NCBI RefSeq assembly: GCF_003253565.1
Contig: NZ_QKUF01000007.1
Coordinates: 211,734-275,733, forward strand
Length of the DNA: 64,000 nucleotides
From: Thermosporothrix hazakensis
Lineage (GTDB): Bacteria > Chloroflexota > Ktedonobacteria > Ktedonobacterales > Ktedonobacteraceae
Reading direction: 5' to 3'
Under the pieces are notes generated by a model. The model did no database searches, was not told where the DNA came from, and saw nothing but the letters and a program-made list of their open reading frames with translations. Positions 41,992-51,034 of the stretch are shown here, one piece after another. Numbering within the stretch: position 1 is the first letter of the stretch; every line of letters begins with the position of its first letter. The position numbers were made by a program, and so were the translations under genes.

Positions 41992-42441
41992 ATGGAATTT
42001 TCTGGCTCACAAACAATAGCAGCGCCTATCGAGAAGGTGTGGTCTTTTTTGCTCGATGCCAATAATGTGTTCTCCTGTGCTCCCGGCTTTCAGAGTATGG
42101 AAGTGTTGGGTGAGGAACACTGGAAAGCGCTGATTTCAGTAGGTGTTGGCCCGGTCAAAGCTAAATTCACGATGGACGTAACCCGTCCCGAGATGCAGGA
42201 ACCCGAAGTGATGCTTGTCAAGGCGCGTGGTAAGGCTCCTGGCAGCGCGGTTGACCTTTCAGGCAAGATGAATCTGAGTGTGCTGGATGATACTCACACA
42301 AAGATGGACTGGAGTGCTCAGGTGAATATCAGCGGGACGATTGCCAGTGTAGGGGCAAGGCTTATCAAGGGGACTGCTGATAAAGTAACCTCACAGTTTT
42401 TTCAGTGCTTGCGCCAGAAGCTTGAGAGCGGAGAAGCCTGA
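41992..42441 (+). CDS. SRPBCC / CoxG-like protein (1)
   Basis: The 149-residue protein has a START/SRPBCC fold of the CoxG (carbon monoxide dehydrogenase subunit G) type: MEFSGSQTIAAPIEKVWSFL at the start, CAPGFQSMEVLG, and VDLSGKMNLSVLDDTHTKMDWSAQVN. CoxG is thought to attach CO dehydrogenase to the membrane, but no coxMSL genes are in the window, so a different hydrophobic-ligand or membrane role is possible. It converges on a second CoxG-like gene, with one shared terminator. Confidence 0.8.
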   Translation: MEFSGSQTIAAPIEKVWSFLLDANNVFSCAPGFQSMEVLGEEHWKALISVGVGPVKAKFTMDVTRPEMQEPEVMLVKARGKAPGSAVDLSGKMNLSVLDDTHTKMDWSAQVNISGTIASVGARLIKGTADKVTSQFFQCLRQKLESGEA

Positions 42442-42458
42442 GCAATATCCGGGACAAG

Positions 42459-42506
42459 AAAAAAGGTCCGGCCCGCATAGAGACCTATGCAGGACCGGGC
42501 CTTTTT
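42459..42506. terminator. Strong bidirectional terminator between the two CoxG-like genes
   Basis: A near-perfect stem of about 22 bp (AAAAAGGTCCGG...GCATAG with its complement) has a four-base loop. A-tracts before and T-tracts after serve both strands. Confidence 0.93.
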
Positions 42507-42521
42507 GCTCATATAGAGCAA

Positions 42522-42956
42522 CTAGCCAATGTTCTTCTCCAGGTTCTTGAAGATAGTACCAAGCGTGTTCTTCGCGATACCCTGGCCGATAGGATTGTTT
42601 GCAACGGCGACTGCACCTGCCAGTTCCGCATTTGCGTCATAGGACAGCAGAGTTCCGTCGGGTTCCTGCGTGAGCTGGATCTGTGCTACGGCATTGACGG
42701 AACCGCCAGTCCCGGAGCGCTGGACCTGAAGCTCAATGTAGTTGGGTTTCTGAACGCGGGCAAGGTTAATCACAATGCCATAGGGTCCCTTCAGACCGGG
42801 CAGCGGAGTAGAGATGTTCGCCTTGATCCGGTTCCCATCTAAATATTCGATAGATTCGCAACCTGGAATGCTTGCTTGAAGGACCTGAGGATTGAGAATT
42901 GCGTCAAAAACCTTGTCTACAGGTGCATGGAACTTGTGTGTACCGTTGAGTTTCAT
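42522..42956 (-). CDS. SRPBCC / CoxG-like protein (2)
   Basis: The 144-residue protein begins MKLNGTHKFHAPVDKVFDAI and contains IPGCESIEYL, a CoxG-like hallmark, and GTLLSYDANAELAGAVA. It resembles the convergent neighbour in fold but only distantly in sequence. The ATG at 42956 is chosen because it starts the conserved region and follows GAAGGA; the ORF start at 43013 adds nonconserved residues. A consensus promoter lies at 43059-43087. No CO dehydrogenase genes are nearby. Confidence 0.8.
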   Translation of the reverse strand: MKLNGTHKFHAPVDKVFDAILNPQVLQASIPGCESIEYLDGNRIKANISTPLPGLKGPYGIVINLARVQKPNYIELQVQRSGTGGSVNAVAQIQLTQEPDGTLLSYDANAELAGAVAVANNPIGQGIAKNTLGTIFKNLEKNIG

Positions 42957-43035
42957 CCCGGAAATATCCTTCCTATCTACGAAGTCTAGCTTTATAAGCC
43001 CTATGTATCCCATCGTTTCCGACGGGATTGACTTT

Positions 43036-43053
43036 CTGATCTACTAGGATCAG
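43036..43053. promoter_or_regulatory. Operator-like palindrome downstream of the CoxG-like 2 promoter
   Basis: CTGATC-TACTAG-GATCAG has perfect 6-base arms. It lies just downstream of the -10 box at 43059, overlapping the expected transcription start or first leader bases. Confidence 0.45.
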
Positions 43054-43058
43054 GCTTT

Positions 43059-43087
43059 ATTGTAGCGGTTTCGGCGCCGACTTTCAA
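43059..43087 (-). promoter_or_regulatory. Sigma-70-type promoter of CoxG-like 2
   Basis: On the minus strand TTGAAA and TACAAT are separated by exactly 17 bases. Confidence 0.7.
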
Positions 43088-43539
43088 GAAGTTAAATACT
43101 TTTTTCCTGAAATTCCTATCCAGTCTTTGAATGAAGGCTCCGCTTGTCAAGCTACCTGTTTGTTTTGTTTTAGTTGTACGCAGTTTTACACCCGGGGGAA
43201 AAAGGTAATCGCTGAAATAGAGGAATAACTGTCTTTTTAGAGGACCGGAAACACAATTATTTATCGTGTCAGGGACGTTGAAATAGCTCTATCCAGAGAA
43301 AACTGAACAATGGGAAGCGGCCTCTCAAGAGCTCCTGGTTTCTCAAAGGAAGAGAGGTATCTTGCTCTGCTTTTGTATAGAGAATCGTTGAACTATACAA
43401 GCGGCGCTGCATGCGAGAGATGAGGCATGTGCTATTATGGCTATCAATGCCTGAACTTGAGAAGAGGTGTGTTATACTGCCTGTAAATGTTCCAAAATAT
43501 ATCTTTTGTAGATGGAAAGGTGAGAATTTGGGGGCTGAA

Positions 43540-44667
43540 ATGTCGGTGTATAGAGAGCCAGAAGAGCAGCTTCAAAAGACGTGGTATGCTCGAACGGCCA
43601 GAGAGAGGCATGATCTCTCGGCTTCGGTTGAAGCGGCTCTACGGGAGAAGGTACAGGATGCGGAGGGGGGTGGTGAAAGTACTTCCGCACGCGCTCTCAT
43701 TCCTCCCCGCTTCAGTTTGCGACATCGGGCTATTCGTGCGGCTCCGTCATCGAAAGGTGCAACTACTACCAGAGCTTCGGCCAGGACGAAGGTGCCTACG
43801 CGGCCACAGCTTCCCGTTGTGGAAAAGCAGTCAAAGGAGCCTGTTACCTCGCCTCCTCGTAACCTGAATATCATTACACGCTTTATGAAGAAGATCTCAT
43901 CTTCTTTTGCGGCACAGCCACGCGAGCGAGTGACCGCAAGTGACCTTGAAGAGACGGAACAGGAGGATACACGCCCGATTCGGATCATTTCGCCAGCACC
44001 CGAAATGCCGTCGCTTGGCTCACTACCTCAGCAGGATTTTATGGCGACGCCAGACGATCAATGGAGCAAGTTCAAGACGGTGGAGACGCCCGCTGTGAGC
44101 CCGTTTGTACCGGTTTGGCCGACGCCTATTCCCAGTTCCATGGGCTCCATTGGGCCATCACAGTTTGGGACAGGACCGCAGCGCCTGGCTGGGCGAAATA
44201 CAAAGATTCGCCTGGAAACTATTCCGCAACAGAAGACCCAGGAGATGCCGACGTTAAAGCGGATCCGCTGTGTTGTGCCACCAAGGCCCGAGCAGCCCGC
44301 TGAAGCGATGACAAGTGCTCATATTCCGGCGGCGTTCTCGACCGGGCCTAAGAAAGCCACAAGCGCCCATATCCCGGTGATTGAGCGCTATAAAAGTCGA
44401 ATCCTGCCAGCAATCAGGCTGCGGGAAAAGCAAGAGGAGCTGAAGCGGCAGCCCGTACATGGCTCGGGTGTCTTTGAACAAGGGCAACGTGATGTTTCGA
44501 TTCATCTGCAAGCCGTCACAAGCAGTAGCGTCGTGTGGGTAACGTTGCTCTCTGATCCCGGCCCGGTTGTTGTGCAGTATGTCTCTCTTCAGCCAGAAGT
44601 TGGCTTCACGGTTCACCTTACTGCTCCAACAACGAAGCGGACAGCGTTCAATTTCGTCGTCTGGTAG
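43540..44667 (+). CDS. Unknown low-complexity protein with conserved-looking C-terminal segment
   Basis: I do not recognise a family. The product is about 375 residues. Residues up to about 300 are rich in P, S, T, R and Q with many charged stretches and look disordered. The last 70 residues contain alternating hydrophobic beta-like segments (VSIHLQAVTSSSVVWVTLL, VVVQYVSLQPEVGFTVHLT) and look folded. No signal peptide or membrane helix is seen. ATG 43540 is preceded by GGGGG; a TTG at 43528 after AAAGGTGAG is equally plausible. It stands alone between two intergenic regions and converges on the HD hydrolase. Confidence 0.6.
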   Translation: MSVYREPEEQLQKTWYARTARERHDLSASVEAALREKVQDAEGGGESTSARALIPPRFSLRHRAIRAAPSSKGATTTRASARTKVPTRPQLPVVEKQSKEPVTSPPRNLNIITRFMKKISSSFAAQPRERVTASDLEETEQEDTRPIRIISPAPEMPSLGSLPQQDFMATPDDQWSKFKTVETPAVSPFVPVWPTPIPSSMGSIGPSQFGTGPQRLAGRNTKIRLETIPQQKTQEMPTLKRIRCVVPPRPEQPAEAMTSAHIPAAFSTGPKKATSAHIPVIERYKSRILPAIRLREKQEELKRQPVHGSGVFEQGQRDVSIHLQAVTSSSVVWVTLLSDPGPVVVQYVSLQPEVGFTVHLTAPTTKRTAFNFVVW

Positions 44668-44693
44668 GCGAACTCATCAGAGTTCACCTACCA
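44662..44693. terminator. Possible hairpin between convergent genes
   Basis: TGGTAGG-c-GAACT and AGTTC-a-CCTACCA form a 12-bp stem with one mismatch. It overlaps both stop codons and lacks a T-run, so terminator function is uncertain. Confidence 0.4.
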
Positions 44694-45348
44694 CCTCTGC
44701 ACGCAATCTCTTGAAGAAGGCTTTCATGTAGGTATAGCGCTCCTTTGCCAGGTATTTCCCCGTGCTGGTCGTCATTCGTTCCGGCAGATTCCCGAAGAGG
44801 AGCTCAAATTCGATGCTTGGTGAGTAGTCAGGACGGCGACGCAGTTGCCGGATCGTTTGTGGTGCCACTGGCGTCTCGATCTCGGCGGGGAGCTCGGAGT
44901 AGACTTTCTGATTGTAGCGCCCGGTAATACAAAACAGCCGCCCGATACCGATCGCGCCAAGACAGTCTATTTTATCCGCGTCGTAGAGAATACGCCCCTC
45001 TAGCTGTGTGGGAACCTTGCCGCCTGTCATGCGATGTTCGCGAATAGCCTGTTGTACCGCCGGGATTGAATCCTGTGGGAACGGTGTCTGTGTGAGCAGA
45101 TCGCCTGCCATCTCGGCACCAATCAGGGCGTGATCACCTCCGTGACGGCGTTCGCGCTCCTGCCCAATATCGTGAAAAGCGACGGCTGCCCAGATAATGG
45201 GCAGATTGCCCCCCTCTTGCTGTTGAATTGTTTCTGCCAGCGCCAGTACACGCGTTATATGGTCAAAGTCATGTGACGCATCCTGGCATTCCTCCTGTTC
45301 AAGCGCTTTTCGAGCTCGCTCCAGAATCCAGCTACGTAAAGAAGACAT
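44677..45348 (-). CDS. HD-domain phosphohydrolase
   Basis: The 223-residue protein has the HD metal-binding pattern: histidine in HDFDHITRVLALAETI near residue 29, the HD doublet in AAVAFHDIGQERERRHGGDHA near 60, and the later aspartate in YDADKIDCLGAIG. This matches the YedJ/YpgQ-type subgroup of cytosolic phosphohydrolases. It lies two bases downstream of the large histidine kinase and is likely cotranscribed, so a signalling role is possible. Confidence 0.85.
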   Translation of the reverse strand: MSSLRSWILERARKALEQEECQDASHDFDHITRVLALAETIQQQEGGNLPIIWAAVAFHDIGQERERRHGGDHALIGAEMAGDLLTQTPFPQDSIPAVQQAIREHRMTGGKVPTQLEGRILYDADKIDCLGAIGIGRLFCITGRYNQKVYSELPAEIETPVAPQTIRQLRRRPDYSPSIEFELLFGNLPERMTTSTGKYLAKERYTYMKAFFKRLRAEVVGEL

Positions 45349-45350
45349 AT

Positions 45351-48239
45351 TTATGAGGTTCCTTCTAACAGGGGTAATGTGATGATAAAGCAGCTTCCCT
45401 CACCTGGTATGCCACTACTTTCTACGCGGATCGTGCCCCCATGCAGATGGAGGAATTGCGCGACCAGATAGAGGCCCAGGCCGACGCCCCGTGATTGGCT
45501 GTGTGAGATGTTGGGGGCGCGGTAAAAACGCTCAAAAAGGCGAGATTGAGCCTCAACAGGGATGCCAACGCCCTTATCCTCCACATGTACCTCTGCGACT
45601 AGTTTGCCATTATGCAGCCTCTTTTGGAGGGTAACTGTAATCGGCCCCCCTTGCGGGCTATATTTTATCGCATTTTGGAGCAGGTTGGCAAAAATCTGCG
45701 AGAGGCGTGCGCTATCACCTTTCACGCGGTATTCCCCTTCCTTCATGTTAAAGTGAAGTTGATGGATGGGAGAGGTTGTCGCATGATCTTCGACGGCCCG
45801 ATGAATGATATCTGGCAGGTTGATCTCTTCTTCTTTGATGATAATCTGACCCTTATTCAGGCGAGTGACTTCGAGGAAGGTATTCACAATGTTGGTTAAT
45901 TGATGGGCCTGATCATCAACGATGGAAATACTATCATGGAGCTTGGCACTGAGTGTGTTGTTAAGATCGGGATGTTTGTTCAGGTTGCGGGCCATCATCT
46001 GCACATGGGCGACAATAATGGTCAGCGGCGTGCGGAATTCATGGGCTGTGATGCTGAGAAACTCGTCTTTGAGCTCGTTTGCCTGTCGCATAATGGCCTC
46101 GTTCAGACGCGCCGTTTCGGCCTCCTGTTGCAGGCGGGCCTGTTCCACAATAAGGCCGGCAAACTGGGCAATCCCTTCCACAACCGTGAGGTCCCAGGAA
46201 GAGAAGAGCGGGTTGGAGAGTGGACGCGTTGAGCCTGACTGTCCCTCTTGCTCTTTTTGCAGGAGCAGGGAGCGATCAAGCAAAATAAGCCCTTGAAGCG
46301 TGCTGTTATGCTTGATGGGCGCGGCGAGGATCATGGTTTCGTAGTAGGGGTTGGGATGTTCCGGGCATTGATCACCGCTGATCAGAGTCACGTTCCCGGC
46401 CAGAATGCGCTGGCGGAAGCCGGCGTACTGGTCGCCCTCTGGATAGAGCCAACTTGCTTGTTCTTCCAGCCAGGAAAGTCCTCGTTCATCCTCAAAGCCG
46501 ATGGCGATAAAGGGCACAAAGTCCTGTTGGTCCTCATTGTAACGCAGCACCATGCCCCGATTGCAATTTAACGCTATCAATGTGCGGGCAAGCAAGCTAT
46601 GAAGGAGCTCTTCAATGTCGGTCTGACCGGAAATAGCCTCGGCGGCATGGAGGATCGTATCCAGGGCACGCCGCACGCGCCGTTCAGCATAAACCTGCTC
46701 GGTGACATCACGAAAGGCGCAGACGATCCCCATTTGCGTCGCCGTATCCGCATAGACCGGGGCAACATTGACTTCAATAATACGGTCTATGTCGTCCATC
46801 TGGCGGCTGATATAGCGCTCTCCCCGGATATGTTCGCCTCGCAAGGCGCGCAAGAGCGGAAAATCTTCAGCCGGAATGGGTTGTCCTTGCAGAGTATAGG
46901 CGCGTTGTAGCCGGGTGATCTCAGCGGCTTGAATCGGTTTCTTATGTGGAAGCGTGAGCAGGCGACGGGCCATACTATTGTGCATAATGCCAAATCCATC
47001 CATGTCAAGCACAAGGATGCCTTCGCTCATCGCATCAAATGTTGCTTTCAAGGTGTTGGCGCGTTCGGTTGCCAGGGTGGCGGCCTGATGGGCCTCTGCC
47101 AGAATCCGTGCTTTCTCGATTGCAAGGGCACACTGGGCTGCAATATCCAGCGCGAAGGCATAGTAGCCAGAAGTCGGAGTACGGGCTTCGCGGGGATAAT
47201 TGATAAAGGCTATACCCAGACAGTGAGTGGTGGTGTCTTTTTGCTGTCCCGATTGCTGTTTCTCTCCCACCAGAGGCACAATCATACAAGCGCTCGAACC
47301 AAGCAGTTGAAACCAAGCACGCTCTTCTGCTTCGGCCTGGTGTGTCCTGATGAAGCGCGGAGAGCCTTCTATTGCCGCCTGTTCACAGGTTGGGAGCAGG
47401 GAAAGTGCGGGGGAAAGGGGAAAATCCGAGGCCCGTGCGATCGAGCCGCCGGTTCCTGTAACGATAAGGTGATCTGCATGCAGCAGCGCAATCACGGTAC
47501 TTTCTGCTCCCATACCCTGCACCAGTTGCTCTGACGCGATATCCAGAATCGTTGCAAGTGCTTCTCCTGAATTGACGGCTGCGGCGACTTTATAAATAGA
47601 TTGAGCGCGTTGGATCAGTCGTTCGGCTCGCATACGTTCGGTCTGGGCTTCCTGATAGAGGCGGGCATTGTGAATCGCAATGGCTGCCTGATGACCGATG
47701 GCCTGAGCCAGTTGTTGCTGTTCGGGAGAAAATGTGACCGTTTTGCCGGGATTATCCAGTGACATGACGCCAACGGGACGGTCCTCACGGATTAGTGCTA
47801 CCAACAATACAGAGTGTACAAAGAATTTCTCCGCGATGGTACGCATAAATTGGCTTGATGCTTTGCGTAGGTCAATAATCGAGAGGTGTTTGTGCTCCTG
47901 GTGGAAGAGCTGATGTACGACGGGGTCATTGTAGGGAAGGCGGCTCCGGTGCCAGATATAATCAGCTATTTGTAGCTTTTTGCCTCTTAATTGAGGCGTA
48001 GCGAAATGGTAGGCTGAAGGAAGAAAGACTCCCTGCGCTTCGTCAAGGAGCCAGACGGCGCACCGTTCCACCTCACATACTTCCGTCGTCCGTTTTACCA
48101 GAACCTGAAGGATTCGGGTTGGGTCCAGCGATGAGGCAAGCAGTTCAGATAATTCTCTCAACAGTTCGCTTTCACGCAGGGCATTGAGGAGTTGATGGTG
48201 TTCCTCTCCACTCGTCGATAAAGGACGCTTATCAGGCAT
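45351..48239 (-). CDS. Soluble multi-sensor histidine kinase (GAF-GAF-PAS-GAF-HisKA-HATPase)
   Basis: The 962-residue protein has no membrane helix. In order it shows a GAF domain (about 30-195), a second GAF (about 225-385), a PAS domain (about 400-515), a third GAF (about 535-715), the dimerisation domain with the phosphorylated histidine in SITAHEFRTPL near residue 739, and the ATPase domain with LQNAIKYSPQGG, DKGVGIP and GVGLGLYL. All kinase boxes are intact. No response regulator is adjacent, so it is an orphan; the HD hydrolase follows immediately. Ligands are unknown. Confidence 0.9.
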   Translation of the reverse strand: MPDKRPLSTSGEEHHQLLNALRESELLRELSELLASSLDPTRILQVLVKRTTEVCEVERCAVWLLDEAQGVFLPSAYHFATPQLRGKKLQIADYIWHRSRLPYNDPVVHQLFHQEHKHLSIIDLRKASSQFMRTIAEKFFVHSVLLVALIREDRPVGVMSLDNPGKTVTFSPEQQQLAQAIGHQAAIAIHNARLYQEAQTERMRAERLIQRAQSIYKVAAAVNSGEALATILDIASEQLVQGMGAESTVIALLHADHLIVTGTGGSIARASDFPLSPALSLLPTCEQAAIEGSPRFIRTHQAEAEERAWFQLLGSSACMIVPLVGEKQQSGQQKDTTTHCLGIAFINYPREARTPTSGYYAFALDIAAQCALAIEKARILAEAHQAATLATERANTLKATFDAMSEGILVLDMDGFGIMHNSMARRLLTLPHKKPIQAAEITRLQRAYTLQGQPIPAEDFPLLRALRGEHIRGERYISRQMDDIDRIIEVNVAPVYADTATQMGIVCAFRDVTEQVYAERRVRRALDTILHAAEAISGQTDIEELLHSLLARTLIALNCNRGMVLRYNEDQQDFVPFIAIGFEDERGLSWLEEQASWLYPEGDQYAGFRQRILAGNVTLISGDQCPEHPNPYYETMILAAPIKHNSTLQGLILLDRSLLLQKEQEGQSGSTRPLSNPLFSSWDLTVVEGIAQFAGLIVEQARLQQEAETARLNEAIMRQANELKDEFLSITAHEFRTPLTIIVAHVQMMARNLNKHPDLNNTLSAKLHDSISIVDDQAHQLTNIVNTFLEVTRLNKGQIIIKEEEINLPDIIHRAVEDHATTSPIHQLHFNMKEGEYRVKGDSARLSQIFANLLQNAIKYSPQGGPITVTLQKRLHNGKLVAEVHVEDKGVGIPVEAQSRLFERFYRAPNISHSQSRGVGLGLYLVAQFLHLHGGTIRVESSGIPGEGSCFIITLPLLEGTS

Positions 48240-48470
48240 ATTCTGACCTCGTCTGGAGATACAACCGGTACAGAGCGCTGTTGAAATGGTATTGCAAAGC
48301 TTTTGCCCTTGTATGGCTGTGTTTCGGGGTTTTTGAGAATCTCACTGGTTTGAGTGAAAGTGTAACAGATCCTCATGACGCACGTCAAGGAATATGCCGG
48401 TACAGGTAATGAGCGCTTTTTCCTGATACAATCTTCCTGCGCACGCGCTGATGCGGCCTTCCTGTCTTGC

Positions 48471-48502
48471 AAAAAGCGCCTCCAGAAAGCTCTAGAGGCG
48501 CT
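48471..48502 (-). terminator. Terminator of the YihY/BrkB gene
   Basis: On the minus strand AGCGCCTC and GAGGCGCT form an 8-bp stem that is followed by five T. Confidence 0.82.
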
Positions 48503-48514
48503 GCAGGCTGTACT

Positions 48515-49723
48515 CTATCTGGCGGGTTTCTTTTTCTGTTCGCGTCGCAGGTTGAGCCATTGGAGCAAAAAGGCCAGCGCGGTTCCCATGATGACTTCTA
48601 ACAGGGTTGGATTGATAGCGGTTTTTCTGGAGGGTTTCTGTTTACGCTGCTCTGGCTGGTGCTCTGCTTTGTTCGGCTGTTGCGCAACAGATGCTGTATG
48701 AGCCTGTTCTGTTGGAGTACTATCGACATAATGGGGCTCGCGTTGCGTTGTATTCAGGTGGAGCATGCCGCCCATTGCACTGATAAACGTAACCACATCG
48801 TTTGGAAGCGGACGGAGCTTCTCGAAGAAGAAAGCGTTTACCTCTGCGCCGACTATTAAGATGATGGCGAAATAGTAGAAGAAGAGCAGAAGAATAACGG
48901 CAAAGCCTACCTGTCCTGTGTAGCTGCCCATTGAATGCTGAATGTAGAGCGGGAAGAGCAGCAGGAAGAGTTCGAGTGCAACGGCTGCAACAAGCGTCCC
49001 ACACCAACTGGTCCGAAAGCTGATTTTCTGATTGGGCATAATCGTGTAGATGGCGCCGAAAAGGATACAGCCAACCAGAATACCGCCTAGAACGCTACTC
49101 AGATAGGAAATGAGCGGGTTATGGACTACTGCTCCCAGGAAGGGAACCATCTGTAAGGCTGGATTGGAGCCAACCAGGCCGAGAATCAGCGTTGGGGCGC
49201 TGGCAGCGATAATCATGATGGGAACCAGCACGATAAAAAGCAGAAGCATGGCGATAGAAACCAGATTCTGTTGTAGAAAAGGGCGTGGGCGCAAACGATA
49301 GATGATATTCAAACAGCCCTCGATGGTCACAAAGAGGCGCGAGCCACTCCATATAGCCAGAATGACAGCGATTATGGCTATCGTCCATGCACTTTTTCTC
49401 AGGTGCTCGACCTGCTGAAACGCGATAGTCATTGCGTTCTGGTTGCCTGCCAGGCCCGGGAAAATGGTTTCGATTGGCTTGAGCATATCAGCGGGGTTGG
49501 TAAATGAGCCAAGCGTAAAGCCCAGAATTGCCAGCAGCGCGATCGCGATGGGCACCATTGACATAAGCAGGTTATAGGCCAGTAGGCCTGCCAGATTCAT
49601 CGACCAGTCATTGTTAAACTTGGTAATAAATTCCTGGATGACATGAGTTTTTTTCTCAGTTTGTTTGACAATTTTTGCGTCGGCCTGTTTGTGTTCTCGT
49701 TTCTGGATCCCATCGTTCTGCAT
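48515..49723 (-). CDS. YihY/virulence factor BrkB family membrane protein
   Basis: The 402-residue inner-membrane protein has about six hydrophobic helices: AGLLAYNLLMSMVPIAIALL, AWTIAIIAVILAIWSGSRLF, IAMLLLFIVLVPIMII, LGGILVGCILFGAIY, LVAAVALELFLLLFPL and FAVILLLFFYYFAIILIVG. This is the YihY/UPF0761 pattern. The charged N-terminus and the P/Q/K-rich C-terminal tail are cytoplasmic. The function of the family is unsettled. The ATG at 49723 follows AAAGGAG at better spacing than the ORF start at 49771. Confidence 0.87.
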   Translation of the reverse strand: MQNDGIQKREHKQADAKIVKQTEKKTHVIQEFITKFNNDWSMNLAGLLAYNLLMSMVPIAIALLAILGFTLGSFTNPADMLKPIETIFPGLAGNQNAMTIAFQQVEHLRKSAWTIAIIAVILAIWSGSRLFVTIEGCLNIIYRLRPRPFLQQNLVSIAMLLLFIVLVPIMIIAASAPTLILGLVGSNPALQMVPFLGAVVHNPLISYLSSVLGGILVGCILFGAIYTIMPNQKISFRTSWCGTLVAAVALELFLLLFPLYIQHSMGSYTGQVGFAVILLLFFYYFAIILIVGAEVNAFFFEKLRPLPNDVVTFISAMGGMLHLNTTQREPHYVDSTPTEQAHTASVAQQPNKAEHQPEQRKQKPSRKTAINPTLLEVIMGTALAFLLQWLNLRREQKKKPAR

Positions 49724-50010
49724 CCCTTCTTTCTCCTTTCGATCCGCTGTGCATGGTGGTGCAAGAGTCACAACCGCAACCCTCTATGGATGAGCATTGT
49801 TTCTGTCTCAGTCGCTCTTCCTGTTTGAGAGTATCTATACAATTGTACTGAGCAGAGATATATTGGTTATTTCTTTCACGGCCTCTGGTTCTCATGCAGT
49901 TTCATTGCATAAAAAAGAGACATATATTATTATTGGAGAGAACAGAGGAATTGAAGGATACAATCGTCTCTGTCTATCGGAGAAAAAACGCACTGACGAG
50001 GCATAATAGT

Positions 50011-50310
50011 ATGAGAGCACGTTCTTCGCCCTCGCTTGCATCCCTGCTCTGGGATGTGGTGCGAGTCGGGGTGCGTTCGTTCTGGCAGAGTAAGGCCAAC
50101 CCCGCCCGCTCGTTTCTCCTGAAACAGCAGGCGCTTAGCGTCCTCGGGCTGCCGCTGAACGCGACCCCGCAACAGATTAAGCGTCGATATCGACAACTGG
50201 CAATGCGCTATCATCCCGATCGAGGCGGTGATCCTCGTCAGATGCAAAGGGTGATAGAGGCGTACAATATCTTGATGAAGGAGTTATCCCCTCACTCTAA
50301 TAGAGCATAG
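50011..50310 (+). CDS. J-domain (DnaJ-like) protein
   Basis: The 99-residue protein is mostly a single J-domain at its C-terminus: ALSVLGLPLNATPQQIKRRY, the HPD motif in AMRYHPDRGGD and RVIEAYNILMKEL. J-domains stimulate Hsp70 (DnaK) ATPase activity. The N-terminal 35 residues are basic with a hydrophobic stretch too short for a firm membrane call. The ATG at 50011 follows GAGG and is preferred to 49894. The last 14 bases overlap the opposing zinc-ribbon gene. Confidence 0.85.
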   Translation: MRARSSPSLASLLWDVVRVGVRSFWQSKANPARSFLLKQQALSVLGLPLNATPQQIKRRYRQLAMRYHPDRGGDPRQMQRVIEAYNILMKELSPHSNRA

Positions 50311-50950
50311 CCCCGCATTGGTTACAGAAGCGTTTGCCCGGGCGGCAACGCGCCCCACACATCTCGCAAAAGATGGCACCCTGTGGCCTGGCTTGTGGCG
50401 TCGGCGGTGGCGTCTGGGGTGATGTGTTTGGCGCCGGAGATGGCGGCTGATTGGGCTGCTGTGGCACTGGATTCTCCTGCACGGTTTGCACCGTCTTCTG
50501 AATCGTTTTGGCCGCTTTCAGCGCGAAGCTGCCGACCGTGCCAGCGATTTTCAGGCCTTTGGCAATGTCGTTCATATCTTTCTGCACACGATGGGTGGGC
50601 GGCAGCATGGTTGAGTCGGAGACCTTCTGAAAGTAGTTTTTGCCGATCTGAAGCCCTTCCCCGTTCCATGAAAGTTGAGCCTGTTCCTGGCGTCCATTGT
50701 CGAATTGCATCGAGACAAGCTTTTCCTGCTGTGTATAGCTTCCTTCGTATCTGGTTTCTGGTACGCTATGTGAGATCTGCTGTCCCTGAAGGAATGATTG
50801 CGCGGCATTTGCGATGCGGCTGCGATCCTGAACAGTGAGCAGAAAGCGCCCGTTCGGGTAGAGGGTTAACCGATCGATGCGTGACGTGAAGTAGTCCAGT
50901 CCCACACCCGAACGATGCTCGCACTCGTATTGTCCTGTGATTGGTTTCAT
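50297..50950 (-). CDS. Zinc-ribbon protein with N-terminal beta domain
   Basis: The 217-residue protein ends in a zinc ribbon, CEMCGARCRPGKRFCNQCG, of the C-x2-C-x10-C-x2-C type. Before it lies a proline/glutamine-rich linker (about 145-190). The N-terminal 130 residues form a beta-rich domain (GRFLLTVQDRSRI, YTQQEKLVSMQFDNGRQ) that I do not recognise. Such zinc-ribbon proteins are common and usually mediate protein or nucleic-acid binding. Its stop overlaps the J-domain gene end by 14 bases. Confidence 0.7.
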   Translation of the reverse strand: MKPITGQYECEHRSGVGLDYFTSRIDRLTLYPNGRFLLTVQDRSRIANAAQSFLQGQQISHSVPETRYEGSYTQQEKLVSMQFDNGRQEQAQLSWNGEGLQIGKNYFQKVSDSTMLPPTHRVQKDMNDIAKGLKIAGTVGSFALKAAKTIQKTVQTVQENPVPQQPNQPPSPAPNTSPQTPPPTPQARPQGAIFCEMCGARCRPGKRFCNQCGAMLY

Positions 50951-51034
50951 CTGGTGTTACCCCTTATGACGTTTCCTCGCCTGTGGTGGTAGAGCAAAAA
51001 TGAGTACTCCATCTCACTCCAACTTCACTACAAA

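Larger units (their letters stand above)
43014..43539. other. Divergent intergenic region upstream of CoxG-like 2 and the unknown protein
   Basis: This 526-base gap contains the minus-strand promoter at 43059-43087 and a palindrome at 43036-43053. Open frames in the remainder lack ribosome sites and are not supported. Confidence 0.5.
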
